DNA of 64,000 nt from Begonia masoniana (lineage: Eukaryota > Streptophyta > Magnoliopsida > Cucurbitales > Begoniaceae), in contig CM039509.1 in the NCBI GenBank assembly GCA_022432975.1, positions 44,922,209 to 44,986,208 on the forward strand, given 5' to 3'. The translations under genes and the position numbers were made by a program. Shown in pieces: positions 1-10,416 of the stretch. Below the pieces are notes generated by a model that was not told the origin of the DNA, did not search any database, and was given only the letters and a program-made list of their open reading frames with translations. Numbering within the stretch: the first letter of the stretch is position 1; every line of letters begins with the position of its first letter.

Positions 1-498
1 GAATGGAAGTCGCCGTGAAGGAGGAGGAGAAATCGCCGCGGGAGGTGGAAAAACACAAAGAAGAAGAAGTGTTCTGGAGGAGAAGAAGAAAACTTGTTTT
101 TAATTAAAAATTTGACTTGGAAATTTACCATTTTGCCATTCCTTTGATTTTCTATTTGTTTCGTCCTTTGTTTCGTTAATTAGCTAACGATTCGGCTTCT
201 CCAAATTTTCTTATTTCACCAATAAGTCCAACTTATTACTAGGGTTCCATTAAAACTGTCCATTCACAAAACGGACCTCGTTTACTATTTTTACCAAAAT
301 ACCTTTTATATTACGAGAAACGTAATTCTCATAAAATTAGCGTTACAACTCCTAAAATTTCCAAAATTTTCTTAAAATTCATACTAATTATTAGGATCGT
401 ATTAACGCTTTCTGTTCGTAAAACAAACTTGATTTGACATATTTATAAAAATATCATTTATGTTAAAATATTAATATCCCGTAAAGCCGGGTATTACA
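1..498 (-). repeat. LTR remnant, Tekay-like, cut by window start
   Basis: This ends in CCGGGTATTACA, the terminus seen in the minus-oriented Tekay LTR of element E (50884-53259). It also shares the phrase reading roughly aatttaccattttgcc just inside the end with those LTRs. The left part is GA-rich, like the region before the end of the other LTRs. No ORF of interest is present. Whether it is a solo LTR or the end of a full element cannot be told, because the rest lies outside the window. Confidence 0.65.
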
Positions 499-842
499 AT
501 CTGGGCCTTCAGATGGCGCACCATGGATAGCTCCTCCTCACCGTTGATGGCGCGCGCTGTGCTGATGATCTGGACCGCACGATTAGCGCATTGCTACGCC
601 CTCCAATTAGTAGCGCGCGCGAATCCCCCTCCATGGCTGCCGATCACATTTTGCATCCAATGGTCACAAATTCTTCTTCAATCCATGCCAAACCCTAATC
701 CACCTAGGTTGCCTATAAATGCATAGCATTGGTGCTTATATGAGAACTTTTTGCCCAATTTATAAAATAACTCCTTTTCATACACTTTATGTTGGTTTGC
801 CTTCGGGTTTCCTCGGTTCTTGAATCAAATGGAGTAGCCATC
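499..842. other. Unclassified flank, left part of element A target locus
   Basis: Element A interrupts this stretch, which resumes at 21503. It contains a TATA-like motif (cctataaatgcatag, about 710-724) and several GCGCGC-rich runs. The TATA-like box with surrounding composition would fit an old LTR promoter or a gene-proximal fragment. I recognise no protein in it. A short 67-codon open frame at 523-726 has no recognisable similarity. Confidence 0.4.
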
Positions 843-2098
843 TGTAACACCCGATATTTTTGCCATGTAATAATCCGTTGAATTATTGTATGGATTTAAA
901 TTGCCATAAATACAATAACTATTTTGTTGTGAAGTTTTAGAGCATGTAGTGTGGGGTGAACCAAACCGATTTGTAACCAAACTAACGCTAAGTTTAAAAT
1001 GCATGGAAGGGCAAATTGGGGAGAAATTAAGGTTGGTGGGAGATAGTCAATGGATAGCTGACACATGGAAGCTTGTTGAGGAAGTTAAGTTCTTCCTCCC
1101 ACGCGAGATCCTCTTCACTTCTCTGCTCTGCTCTCTCTCCATTCTCTTCTCGGTATTCTCTCTTCTAGTCGACAAGCAACCATCGAAGATTTACTTTGAT
1201 CTCCTCAGATTTTCTTCTGCTCCTCCGCTAAGGTAAACTTCTACTAATGCTAACAAGTTTGGACAAGTTTAATGTGGGTTTTTCCCGAAGTTTAGATTTA
1301 TGGTATTTTGTGAAAAACTCACTGTCTTTGGATGAAAACACACTGGTTTGTTTTCTAAGGGTTTGAATGAGTTTGGAACAGACTCTTCTGACTTATTTGT
1401 TAGCATTTGCAGCTTGTTTATTTTATGAACGTACATGTAGAGGTTCGAACATTTCCGAGACTTTTCGGCTAACTGCATCGCGGATAACAGGTAAGTTCAT
1501 AACCGTAGGTTGGCCCTTAAGGCCCTACATCACGGAGGTACTAGGTTTCCTGTTCTGTCGGGTTGTTTTGGGTAGAAAGGTTATAGTCTATGTTCTGAAA
1601 TGTCTGGCTTCAATTCACTTTCTGTTGTCTTATTTCTGCTGTCTGCCTGTTTAGGTTCAAGCATCGTTCATGCATACACGTTTTCTCTGAAAGACATGCA
1701 AATGTTTTCTGTACACTGTTTGAAACTAAACAAGATAAAATCCGACTGAAATGTACCAGGTTAAGTGCGAGACGGGGACTGGCCCCAGAACTGTTTACTG
1801 TTTACCAGTTTACTGTACTGTATCCCTGAATGTGCCTGATAGTGCACCATCCCCCTCCCCCACTGTTTACTAGTTCCTCTATAAGCTCCACTTAATTCTA
1901 CTGCCACTGTAACTTAATGCTCTGTACTGTCATCGTATTTCTGAAAAAAAAAAACTGCATGCATAGCATTTTGCATCACTGCATTCTAATTATGTCCTTA
2001 CTGAGCTTTAGGCTCATAGATGAACTCTCTGATGTAGGTACTGAACCCGAAAATGAGGACTTTGTGCCTCAGTCTGATGATTAGTTGCTGGTGGATCG

Positions 2099-2379
2099 TG
2101 TAAAAGAGGGGGTTGTCACAATCCCACATCGCTTGGGGAAGTATATGGAAATGAAACATATGTAAAGAGACCCGCCCAACATAGCAAGACGCGTTTTGGA
2201 GCACAATTGACAACGGATCCCATAAGAACTCCGAAGTTAAAAGTGCTTCGGCGAGAGCAATTCCAAGTTGGGTGACCTTCTGGGAAGTTCTCGCCAAACA
2301 AAGCCGTGAGGGGAGGATATTGGGCTACGGCCCAATTCCCAGAGCGGACAATATCTTGCTGGGAAAAGGGGTCGTTACA
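2099..2379 (+). repeat. Cassandra LTR 1
   Basis: A 281-bp LTR starting TGTAAAAGAG and ending GTCGTTACA, giving TGTAA/TTACA terminal inverted repeats. A primer site with one change (tggtatcaaagcc) follows two bases downstream. Confidence 0.88.
2192..2303 (+). other. 5S rRNA-like domain in Cassandra LTR 1
   Basis: The stretch matches the plant 5S rRNA core in order: cggatcccat, then aactccgaagttaaaag and gtgcttcggcgaga (A-box region), then tgggtgacctt and gggaagttctcg (C-box region). Differences from typical plant 5S include AGTTAAAAG for AGTTAAGCG. It is therefore a derived promoter-like module of the retroelement, not a functional 5S gene. Equivalent domains occur in LTRs 2, 3 and 4, near 2671-2785, 3115-3215 and 3385-3485. 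Confidence 0.85.
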
Positions 2380-2574
2380 AATGGTATCAAAGCCTGTACC
2401 CAACTGGAAATGTGGCCAACGAGGACGTTGGGCCCCCGAGGGGGGGTGATTGTGATGACCCGAATGTGAACGTATTTGTACGACTGCGGGGCAAACCTCG
2501 GGTTGCGGGGCAAACCTCGGGACCTAAGCCGAGTGTAGGCGAATCCCGGACTCGAGTATAGGCGAATCCCGGGT

Positions 2575-2854
2575 CGTAAAGAGGGGGTTGTCACAATCCC
2601 ACATCGCTTGGGGAAGTATATGGAAATGAAACATATGTAAAGAGACTCGCCCAACATAGCAAGACGCGTTTTGGAGCACAATTGGCAACGGATCCCATAA
2701 GAACTCCGAAGTTAAAAGTGCTTCGGCGAGAGTAATTCCAGGTTGGGTGACTTTCCGGGAAGTTCTCTCCAAACAAAACCGTGAGGGGAGGATATTAGGC
2801 TGCGGCCCAATCCCCAGAGCGGACAATATCCTGCTGGGATATGGGGTCGTTACA
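2575..2854 (+). repeat. Cassandra LTR 2
   Basis: A 280-bp LTR beginning CGTAAAGAGG, with the first T of TGTAA changed to C, and ending CGTTACA. The following primer site, tggtatcagagcc at 2857-2869, is a good match to the initiator-Met tRNA end. The spacer that follows contains GC-rich sequence different from that of spacer 1. Confidence 0.87.
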
Positions 2855-3021
2855 AATGGTATCAGAGCCTGTACCCAACCAGAAATGTGGCCAACGAGGA
2901 CGTTGGGCCCCCGAGAGGGGGTGATTGTGATGACCCGAATGTGCACGTATTGTACGATGGCTGCACGAACCGGAACCCGGATGGCGGTACGTCCGCGCGG
3001 GTGAACCGGAAGGTGACAGGT

Positions 3022-3300
3022 CGTAAAAAGGGGGTCGTCACAATCCCACATCGCTTGATGAAGTATTGAATGAAATGAACCATAGTAAGAATCCCTCCCA
3101 ACATAGCAAGACGCGTTTTGGAGCACGATTGACAACGGATCCCATAAGAACTCCGAAGTTAAAAGTGCTTCGGCGAGAGCAATTCAAGGGTGGGTGACCT
3201 TCGGGAAGTTCTCGCCAAACAAAGCCGTGGAGGGGAGGATATTGGGCCACAGCCCAATCCCCAGAGGGACAATATCTTGCTAGGAAAAGGGGTCGTTACA
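3022..3300 (+). repeat. Cassandra LTR 3
   Basis: A 279-bp LTR with a 5S-like domain, ending GTCGTTACA. No spacer or primer site follows: the next LTR joins directly, as expected after unequal recombination between array members. Confidence 0.86.
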
Positions 3301-3567
3301 AATCACAATCCCACATCGCTTGATGAAGTATGTGAAAATGAAACATATGTAAGAGATCCCTCCCAACATAGCAAGACGCGTTTTGGAGCACGATTGACAA
3401 CGGATCCCATAAGAACTCCGAAGTTAAAAGTGCTTCGGCGAGAGCAATTCAAGGATTGGGTGACCTTCCGGGAAGTTCTCGCCAAACAAAGCCGTGAGGG
3501 GAGGATATTGGGCCACAGCCCAATCCCCAGAGCGGACAATATCTTGCTAGGAAAAGGGGTCGTTACA
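3301..3567 (+). repeat. Cassandra LTR 4, 5'-trimmed
   Basis: It lacks the first roughly 15 bases of a full LTR and starts at the conserved atcacaatcccacatcgc phrase. It retains the 5S-like domain and ends GTTACA, followed by the right copy of the target duplication. Confidence 0.86.
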
Positions 3568-4389
3568 AATCGAGCTCATGGGGGTTTGGTTGCTGCAGCC
3601 AGACATGATTTCTGTTCAGAGGTTTCTGTAAAGTTTTTCTTAAATCCTGATTTTTGTGTTAAAAACTCTGTAGAAAACTCATCTTTTGGTAAATTCTGTA
3701 ATTATATGTTAAGTCCTGTACTGTCCCTCAGATTTTGAAACAATGTACAACTTCTGATGTTTCAGTTTTAGAAACCACTGTATTTGACAGTTAAGTTTAT
3801 ATTCTAAAGTATTCTGAAATTTGTTTTGAATATTTCTACTAATTCATGCATGGATGAATTCTGGTTTTGGAACTATCTATGTAATTTATTTCCTTGAATC
3901 TGTCGATTTTAAAGTATGTCTTATCGATCCTCAGATTTTGAAATACTGTATAGTTTTCTGAGTCAAAGCTTTAAAACTGCTGTATTTGACAGTTGAACTC
4001 ATGCTCTGAATGTTCTGAAATGTTTTAGAATACTCTTCTGTTTTAAGAATTGCATGGATGATCTCGAATTTTAGAGTTATCCATGTAGTCTGATTTTCCT
4101 AAATCTGTCAATTGAAATCTGTCATCTGCAAAGTGTGTTTCGAAAACTTTGTTTTTGAATCGGGCTTTGAAGGTCTGCCCTCTTTTGTGAGATTTTCTGT
4201 TGGTATGTCTTCCTGTCAAAAGTTGCTAAATTCCTGCCCCTTTTAAACTGTATCTTCCGGTCATGTTCACTGCTAATTTTTAAAACAATATCCACCGGTG
4301 ATCACTGTGCATCTTTTGTCGTATCTGAGTCCACCGCCAGGTTAAGTCTTCCGCCCAGTTTATTCCCAATTCTGTCTGTATCTTCCGGT

Positions 4390-4614
4390 TGACGTCACCC
4401 ATCCTCCGGCTGACGTCATCTATTTTGTCTTATTCGACATCTTCCGCCCAGTCTATTTACAGTTTTTGCCTACATCCACCGGTGACGTCATCCATCTTCC
4501 GACTGACGTAATCATCTCACCCGGCTTCGTCTGTTGTCATTACCTCTTTCGATGACGTCATCCACTGATTACTCCTCCGATTCAGTTTAAAACTGCATCT
4601 TCCGGCTGACGTCA
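4390..4614 (+). promoter_or_regulatory. TGACGTCA array in A 5' LTR
   Basis: Five perfect TGACGTCA palindromes occur at 4390, 4411, 4483, 4553 and 4607, with a near-match TGACGTAA at 4504, each next to a catcttccgg- or ccaccgg-type phrase. TGACGTCA is the classical CRE/as-1-like core bound by plant bZIP (TGA-class) factors. Its role here as an LTR enhancer is inference. The 3' LTR keeps five perfect copies in the same arrangement. Confidence 0.6.
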
Positions 4615-5100
4615 CCACCTCTTCCGAGCAGTTTTACTCAGCCTCTTCCGCTGAACCCTGTTCATTTTTGTCGTATCTGAATTCACTGATGCTCCTTTAA
4701 ACTAAGTCTTCCGTCAGTTATTCGCCCCAGCTCTTCCGCCCATTTTCCTGTTTTATTCTGCTGACTTATTGTCATCGTCTGTCTCTGTTTTCTGTTCTTC
4801 CCAGCCCCTTCTATTATTTACTTATGAAACCTCAGCTCTGAATTAGTTTCCGCTTCTCTTTATCTGAGATTCTGTATTCTGAATTCTTTCTGCCATGCAT
4901 CCTGCAATCTGATTTCAATAGGTTTCTGCCTTCTGTTCCTGTTTTCATGTTTTCCGGCCTTCAGTTCCCGCAAGGGTTTTCTTCCTGTGTGTGATGTTTT
5001 AAATGTTAAAAAAATAGTCACCGTTTTCCGTCCACTATTCCGGAGTGATGGCTCCGATCTCGGACCCCGATCAGGTTCCGGTCCCGGGCCGTCACAGTTG

Positions 5101-5113
5101 TGGTATCAGAGCG
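5101..5113 (+). other. Primer binding site of element A (tRNA-iMet type)
   Basis: tggtatcagagcg starts four bases after the LTR end and matches the 3' end complement of initiator methionine tRNA over 12 bases. Confidence 0.9.
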
Positions 5114-5257
5114 ACAATGTTTTAAAACCGATTCTGTGAAATGTCTGACTACGCAACCCGCCACGTGAGATCGCTCCACCAACTGTAAGTGTTTAAAAAT
5201 TCCTGTAAAAGTTCTGTTTATTAAGTTAGGTTATTCTGTTTATAGGATTTATTAGAA

Positions 5258-6868
5258 ATGGTGAGAGGACATCAAGAAGAGTCAAGCGAAAGCTCTCGAG
5301 CCATTGACCGACTGACAGAACTGGTGGGTGCACAGTCACGCATGGTTGAACGCATGATGGCCAGAGAAGACGATAGAAACAATAATAATGGGAATAACAA
5401 TCGTGATAATGCGCCGCGAGACAACAGTGGAGACAGATTCTGGCGACTCCAGCCGCCTTCATTTGATGGACTGTCTACAGACCCGACCCGTGCTGAAACC
5501 TAGATTCGAACAATGGAGAAAATGTTTGGATATGCAGAAGTAGAAGACAACAAGAAAGTTATTTGCGCCACGTTCTATCTCACCGAAAGAGCGGGATTTT
5601 GGTGGGACACAGTGCAGTCAACTACAGTGGCATTAAGCTGGGAAGGATTCACGAAGATCTTCTACGAGAAGTACTTTGACCGGGGAGTGAGGAAGGAAAA
5701 GTTGCTTGAATTCTCTCGGCTGCGACAATATGGGTCAGTGGCTGAATATGTTCAGAAATTCGAGTCACTGTCCCGATATGCAACACATATGGTGGCCACC
5801 GATGAGAACAAGGTGCACCAATTCATTCAAGGGTTAAAGATGGACCTTCTACAAGGGATCACAACCGGAGGATTCGATGAGGCACCGTATGTGAAGGTGG
5901 TGGCCAAGGCTTATCAGTTGGAGGCCTTAGAGATAAAGTCCCAGAGACAAAGAGATTCACCAAGAGGGATTATTCGAAATGTTCCTCAGCAACAACAGCA
6001 ACAACCAAGGGGTCAAAACCTGCAACCTCAACAGCAACAAAACAGGGGCATTAAGAGGCCCAATGAGACCATCACTTACCCAGACAAAGGAAAGAGACCG
6101 ATGGGAGCTCCTCAGCCCACTATATGTCCACGATGCCAGAGAAGCCACCAGGGCGAATGCAGGCTTATTACTGGTGCTTGTTTCCTATGTGGCAAAGGAG
6201 GCCATCATGTCCGTGATTGCCCGATACCCGACACGAGAAAAAATCAGGCCGTGCCAAGAGTCTTTGCAATGATGGAGGACGTCGATGATGCTGATCTGCA
6301 CACAGCAATTACAGGTACAATTTTGGTGTGTAACATACCTACATATACTTTGTTAGACACGGGGGCCACTCATTCATTTGTGGCCATGGACTTTGCGGGT
6401 AGAAAGAACTTGTGCCTTGCATCGTCCGATCAGCCCTACAATGTCATGCTACCGTCTGGAGAGTTTATGCACTCCGAGCAGGCAGTGCAGGGTGATATAG
6501 TGTCAGTTGGAGACAAGAAATTGTATGCCAATCTTATCGTCATCAGTATGAAAGGATACAAAGTGATTCTGGGGATGGACTGGCTATTTAGGCATCATGC
6601 CACCATCGACTGTAGGTCCGGGCTCGTGACTTTTAAGCGCCCGAACGAAGTAGAGTTCTCCTATCAGGCAATACCAAAGAAACATAGTATGCCTGTCATA
6701 TCCACCTTGAAAGCTCAACAGCTGATGAGGTCAGGAGGTGTAGGATTCCTTGCCAACGTAGTAGATGTTCAAAGACAAGGTGAGGTGAAACTTCAAAATA
6801 TTCCGGTAGTTCGAGACTTCTCAGAGGTCTTCCTGGATGACTTACCGGGATTGCCACTGATCGTGAGA
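5258..6868 (+). pseudogene. Element A gag-protease (broken)
   Basis: The Gag capsid region runs from about 5258 to 5960 and includes a tryptophan pair in the WWDTVQ segment. A Gln-rich linker follows (about 5985-6045), then zinc-knuckle-like motifs at 6125-6160 (CPRC...HQGEC) and 6179-6220 (CFLC...GHHVRDC). The aspartic protease follows with LLDTGATHSF, its catalytic Asp at 6356-6358. The start MVRGHQ at 5258 lies downstream of the primer site and leader. There is an in-frame TAG at 5501 where relatives have Trp, and a one-base deletion near 6855 in a Pro-Pro codon run shifts the frame before RT. Gag would package the RNA and protease would mature the polyprotein, but this copy cannot make the full product. 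Confidence 0.9.
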
Positions 6869-8200
6869 TCGAGTTCGAGATCGATGTGTATCCTGGTGCT
6901 AAACCAGTATCGAAGAATCCGTACCGTATGGCACCGATTGAGCTAAGGGAGTTGAAGGCTCAGCTAAAGGAATTTGTGGATAAGGGTTTTGTGCGCCCTA
7001 GTTTTTCTCCATGGGGTGCTCCCGTCTTGTTTGTTAAGAAGAAGGATGGGTCCCTACGGATGTGTATTGACTACCGTGAGCTGAACAAGTTAACGATCAA
7101 GAATAAGTACCCGTTGCCAAGAATCGACGATTTGTTTGATCAGCTACAAGGGGCTCGGGTATTCTCTAAGATTGATTTGCGCTCCGGTTATTACCAGTTG
7201 AAGGTCAGGGCTGATGATATTCCAAAGACTGCCTTCAGGACCCGATATGGACACTATGAGTTCTTGGTAATGTCGTTTGGATTAACCAATGCTCCTGCGG
7301 CATTTATGGACTTGATGAACAGAATATTCCAGGACTTTCTGGATAAATTTGTGATCGTATTTATCGACGACATCCTAGTGTATTCTAGAAGTGAAGCCGA
7401 ACATGAGGAGCACTTGACTATTGTACTGTCAGTCCTAAAGCGGCATCATTTATATGCCAAGTTATCAAAGTGTGAATTCTGGCTGAACAGAATTAATTTC
7501 CTTGGCCACGTGGTGTCGACTGAAGGAGTATCTGTGGACCCGGCCAAGATTGAGGCTGTAAGAGACTGGCCAAGGCCGAGGAATGCAAGCGAGGTACGGA
7601 GCTTTATCGGACTAGCTGGTTATTACAGGAAATTCATCAAGGGATTTTCTGTGATAGCAAAACCCATGACCAGCTTGACAAGGAAAGAAATCAAGTTCAG
7701 ATGGTCTGAAGCATGTGAGGTGAGCTTTCATACACTTAAGCAGAAATTAACCACTGCTCCTCTGTTAGTATTGCCAATTGAAGACGGCAAGTTCAGCGTA
7801 TATTGTGATGCGTCAAAAATTGGCTTGGGATGCGTATTGATGCAAGAAGGGAAAGTGGTAGCATACGCGTCCAGACAATTGAAGAGCCATGAAGAAAACT
7901 ACCCTACTCATGACCTTGAGTTAGCGGCAGTTGTATTTGCGCTGAAGGTATGGAGACACCACCTATATGGACAGTCATGTGAGGTGTTTTCTGACCACAA
8001 GAGTTTGAAGTACCTCTTTACTCAGAAGGAGTAGAATATGAGACAGAGGCGGTGGTTAGAATTTGTAAAAGACTATGATGTTGAGATCAAATACCATCCT
8101 GGTAAAGCTAATGTGGTAGCTGATGCACTGAGCAGGATGCCAGCTACTGTGCAACCAGCTATGTCGGCCGTATCAATGCCTTTGAGGACGGAGATACAGA
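6869..8200 (+). pseudogene. Element A reverse transcriptase and RNase H (broken)
   Basis: RT motifs appear in order: the [20 protein letters not shown] region, [11 protein letters not shown], then the active site FIDD at 7360-7371, then FLGHVVS and [13 protein letters not shown]. RNase H follows with [10 protein letters not shown] near 7800 and [15 protein letters not shown] near 7910. The domain spacing is normal for Ty3/gypsy. A TAG at 8032-8034 replaces the Leu in the usual [10 protein letters not shown] segment. The frame differs from gag-protease because of the upstream deletion. High similarity to element F and E pol marks all three as the same broad lineage. Confidence 0.92.
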
Positions 8201-9191
8201 AGTTCGATATGGAGATAGTTTCTGGGCTATCGGCCATACTAGCAGACTTAACGCTACGGCCCTCCGTCCTGGACCGCATTAAGGAAGCCCAGAAGACAAA
8301 TTCAAAGGAGATGGCTGATATGGTGAGCAAAGTACCAATGGCTTCTTCCGATTTCAGTTATTCGGGAGATGGAATTCTGAAGTTCAAAAACAGATGGTAT
8401 GTTCCGAAAGACGAAGAGCTACAAAAGCACATCTTGTCGGAAGCCCATTCATCTTCTTTCTCTGTACATCCCGGTAGCACGAAGATGTATCAAGACTTGA
8501 AACTTCACTTCTGGTAGCCGAATATGAAGAATGAAGTGGCCAAGTATGTGGAGTTTGTATGATATGTCAACAGGTCAAAGCTGAACATCAACGACCAAGT
8601 GGAACGCTTCAACCTCTCCCGATTCCCGAATGGAAGTGGGAGAACATCACAATGGACTTTGTTGTTGGCCTTCCAAGAACAGCTAAAGGCCACAATAGCA
8701 TATGGGTCATAGTGGACAGATTGACGAAGTCAGCCCATTTTCTACTTGTGAAGACGACATTCTCCATGGATCAGTATGCTGAGCTATATATTAGTGAGAT
8801 TGCCAAGCTGCATGGTATTCCGGTGTCAATTGTTTCGGACCGGGATCCTAGATTCACATCGAGGTTTTGGAAAAGTTTGCAAAGCTCCTTGGGCACTAGA
8901 TTGGACTTCAGCACTGCATTTCATCCACAGACGGATGGACAATCTGAGAGGACGATTCAGACATTAGAAGATATGCTAAGATCATGCGTACTGGAATTTC
9001 ATGCTCCTTGGAGTAGATACTTGCCACTCGTGGAGTTTGCATACAACAATAGCTATCAGGCTACGATTGGTATGGCTCCATATGAAGCCCTTTACGGCAG
9101 AAAGTGTAGATCCCCGTTGTGTTAGGATGAGGTCGGAGAAACCAAGCTTATCGGCCCTGAGATATTACAGCAGATGTCCGAGGTGATAGCT
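8201..9191 (+). pseudogene. Element A integrase, N-terminal and core parts (broken)
   Basis: The zinc-binding HHCC region lies about 8440-8580 and is damaged by TAG at 8515 (Trp in relatives) and a frameshift near 8550. The catalytic core includes the DFVVGLP and [10 protein letters not shown] segments, VSDRDPRF near 8835, and [12 protein letters not shown] near 8920 with the terminal Glu of the D,D35E triad. A TAG at 9123 again replaces Trp. The gene is cut at 9191 by insertion of element F and continues at 18183. Confidence 0.9.
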
Positions 9192-10416
9192 TGTAACGCC
9201 CCGAGTTATCTGAACCCGGTTCGTCACACAATGCCCGTATATGACTAAAATTTCTACTATATATTTTTTTAAAATAAACTTGCAGCGGAAATCATTTGAA
9301 ATGTTAAGGAATTATCGGTCAAAGAAATAGAAGTTTGAATCGTGAAAACACTTTAAAAGTTGCAGAAGTCAAACGCATCCGCCGATGAGTAAAGTCAACG
9401 GAAGAAACAGAAAACAACCAAAATAGAAGACTTCTGCCGATGACGTCAGCCGAATGGAAAACAAAGGACATCTCTCAGTAGATTGTATCTACCGGTGACT
9501 AAACGACAAAATACACTCTACATCTTCCGATGACGTCAGCCAGATGACTTCCTTCATCCGATCGACTTTGTTCTACACCCACCGATGACTAAACGAAAAA
9601 AGTCCTCCTACATCTACCGATGACGTCAGCACGCATCTGCCGATGGGTTTAACAACAAAACCCCTCATGCCCTTCTTCCGATAGGGTAAATTGAATATAC
9701 CGATTACTAAACGACAAAGCATAATACCCACTCATACCGGTAGGGCAAATTCTACATCATCCGATAGAATAAACCTCATGTACCGATGACATTACTGAAG
9801 ACATCTTCCGATGGCTTTACTGAAGACATCTTCCGATAGAATTAACCTGCATCATCCGATGACTTTTCTTAAGGCATCTTCCGATAGACAACAACACAAC
9901 TTCCTCCGATAGAAAACAATAAACTTCTACACACATCCACCGATAACTTTTACCAAAACATCATCCGATAGATAAATTATTCGACTCCTACCGATGGACA
10001 AAACAACATGGCAGTAGACTTTACTATAAATCAAGAAAGTCCCGACTATCAAAAGGACTTAGGCATTTTACCAAAAACCATTCAGAGGCAGTTTAAATCA
10101 TTGCATTGCTCAAATTCAGTAAAAACAACATTATAAAATCCAACAGAACACTAATGTCAGGAAATCTCCAAAACTAATTCAAAAGGTTCCTACCACTACT
10201 GTCATGAAAACTCAATGTACTCAGATTGAATCATTATCAACTAGACCTTCACGACTGCTGACACCAGTTAACCCGCCTCATCAGTTTACCAGACCGGAGC
10301 ATGAATGTACCCCTCCAACCCCATCTACTCATCTGTGCACATGGGAAATTCACCTGCAGTAATCTCTTCACCTACATCACAAAACTCATCTATTAGCCTA
10401 ATGCTAAGCAAGTAAA
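9192..10416 (-). repeat. Element F 3' LTR, truncated
   Basis: Sequence parallels 15973-17196 of the other LTR and then stops in the phrase agcaagtaaa, where it joins integrase sequence. The roughly 980 bases that should follow are missing. It contains a dense array of short units of the type catcttccgataga and catcatccgatgac between about 9430 and 10010, including three TGACGTCA copies. Confidence 0.9.
9430..10010 (-). promoter_or_regulatory. Degenerate CCGAT/TGACGTCA repeat array in F 3' LTR
   Basis: More than twenty units of the form CATC-two bases-CCGAT occur at irregular spacing, three of them extended to CCGATGACGTCAGC. The same array lies at about 16210-16790 in the other F LTR. Enhancer function through bZIP-type binding is inference from the TGACGTCA core. 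Confidence 0.5.

Larger units (their letters stand above)
2099..3567 (+). mobile_element. Cassandra TRIM multi-LTR array with 5S-like LTRs
   Basis: Four LTRs of about 280 bp occur in direct order (2099-2379, 2575-2854, 3022-3300, 3301-3567). Full LTRs start (T/C)GTAAA and end GTCGTTACA. The first two are followed by a Met-type primer site (tggtatcaaagcc at 2382, tggtatcagagcc at 2857) and short non-coding spacers of 195 and 167 bp. Each LTR carries a degenerate plant 5S rRNA sequence, the hallmark of Cassandra. The 3' LTR of element A lacks this insert, which gives the empty site ggtggatcgagctc. The duplication is atcg (2095-2098 and 3569-3572), or five bases with one mismatch. The element has no coding capacity and depends on others for movement. 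Confidence 0.92.
843..5096 (+). repeat. Element A 5' LTR (contains Cassandra array)
   Basis: Without the 1469-bp Cassandra insertion and its target duplication this LTR is about 2.78 kb, matching the 2779-bp 3' LTR. The two LTRs are visibly very similar throughout, with scattered substitutions and small indels. It carries an array of TGACGTCA motifs at 4390-4614 and a conserved block around 1505-1545 (GGCCCTACATCAC) shared with other LTR families here. Open frames at 949-1236 and 1367-1654 lie inside the LTR, and the first has a counterpart in the other LTR. They are not genes. Confidence 0.93.

Noticed and set aside
949..1236. 95-codon frame repeated at 18818-19117
   Set aside because: It appears twice only because it lies in the two LTRs of element A. 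No motif is present and no expression evidence exists.
2192..3485. Cluster of functional 5S rRNA genes
   Set aside because: The copies lie in Cassandra LTRs with TGTAA/TTACA ends and primer sites, lack a full 5S length match, and share retroelement-specific changes.
9430..10010. CRISPR-like regularly repeated units
   Set aside because: Units are degenerate, irregularly spaced, in a plant LTR, and without constant repeats separated by unique spacers.
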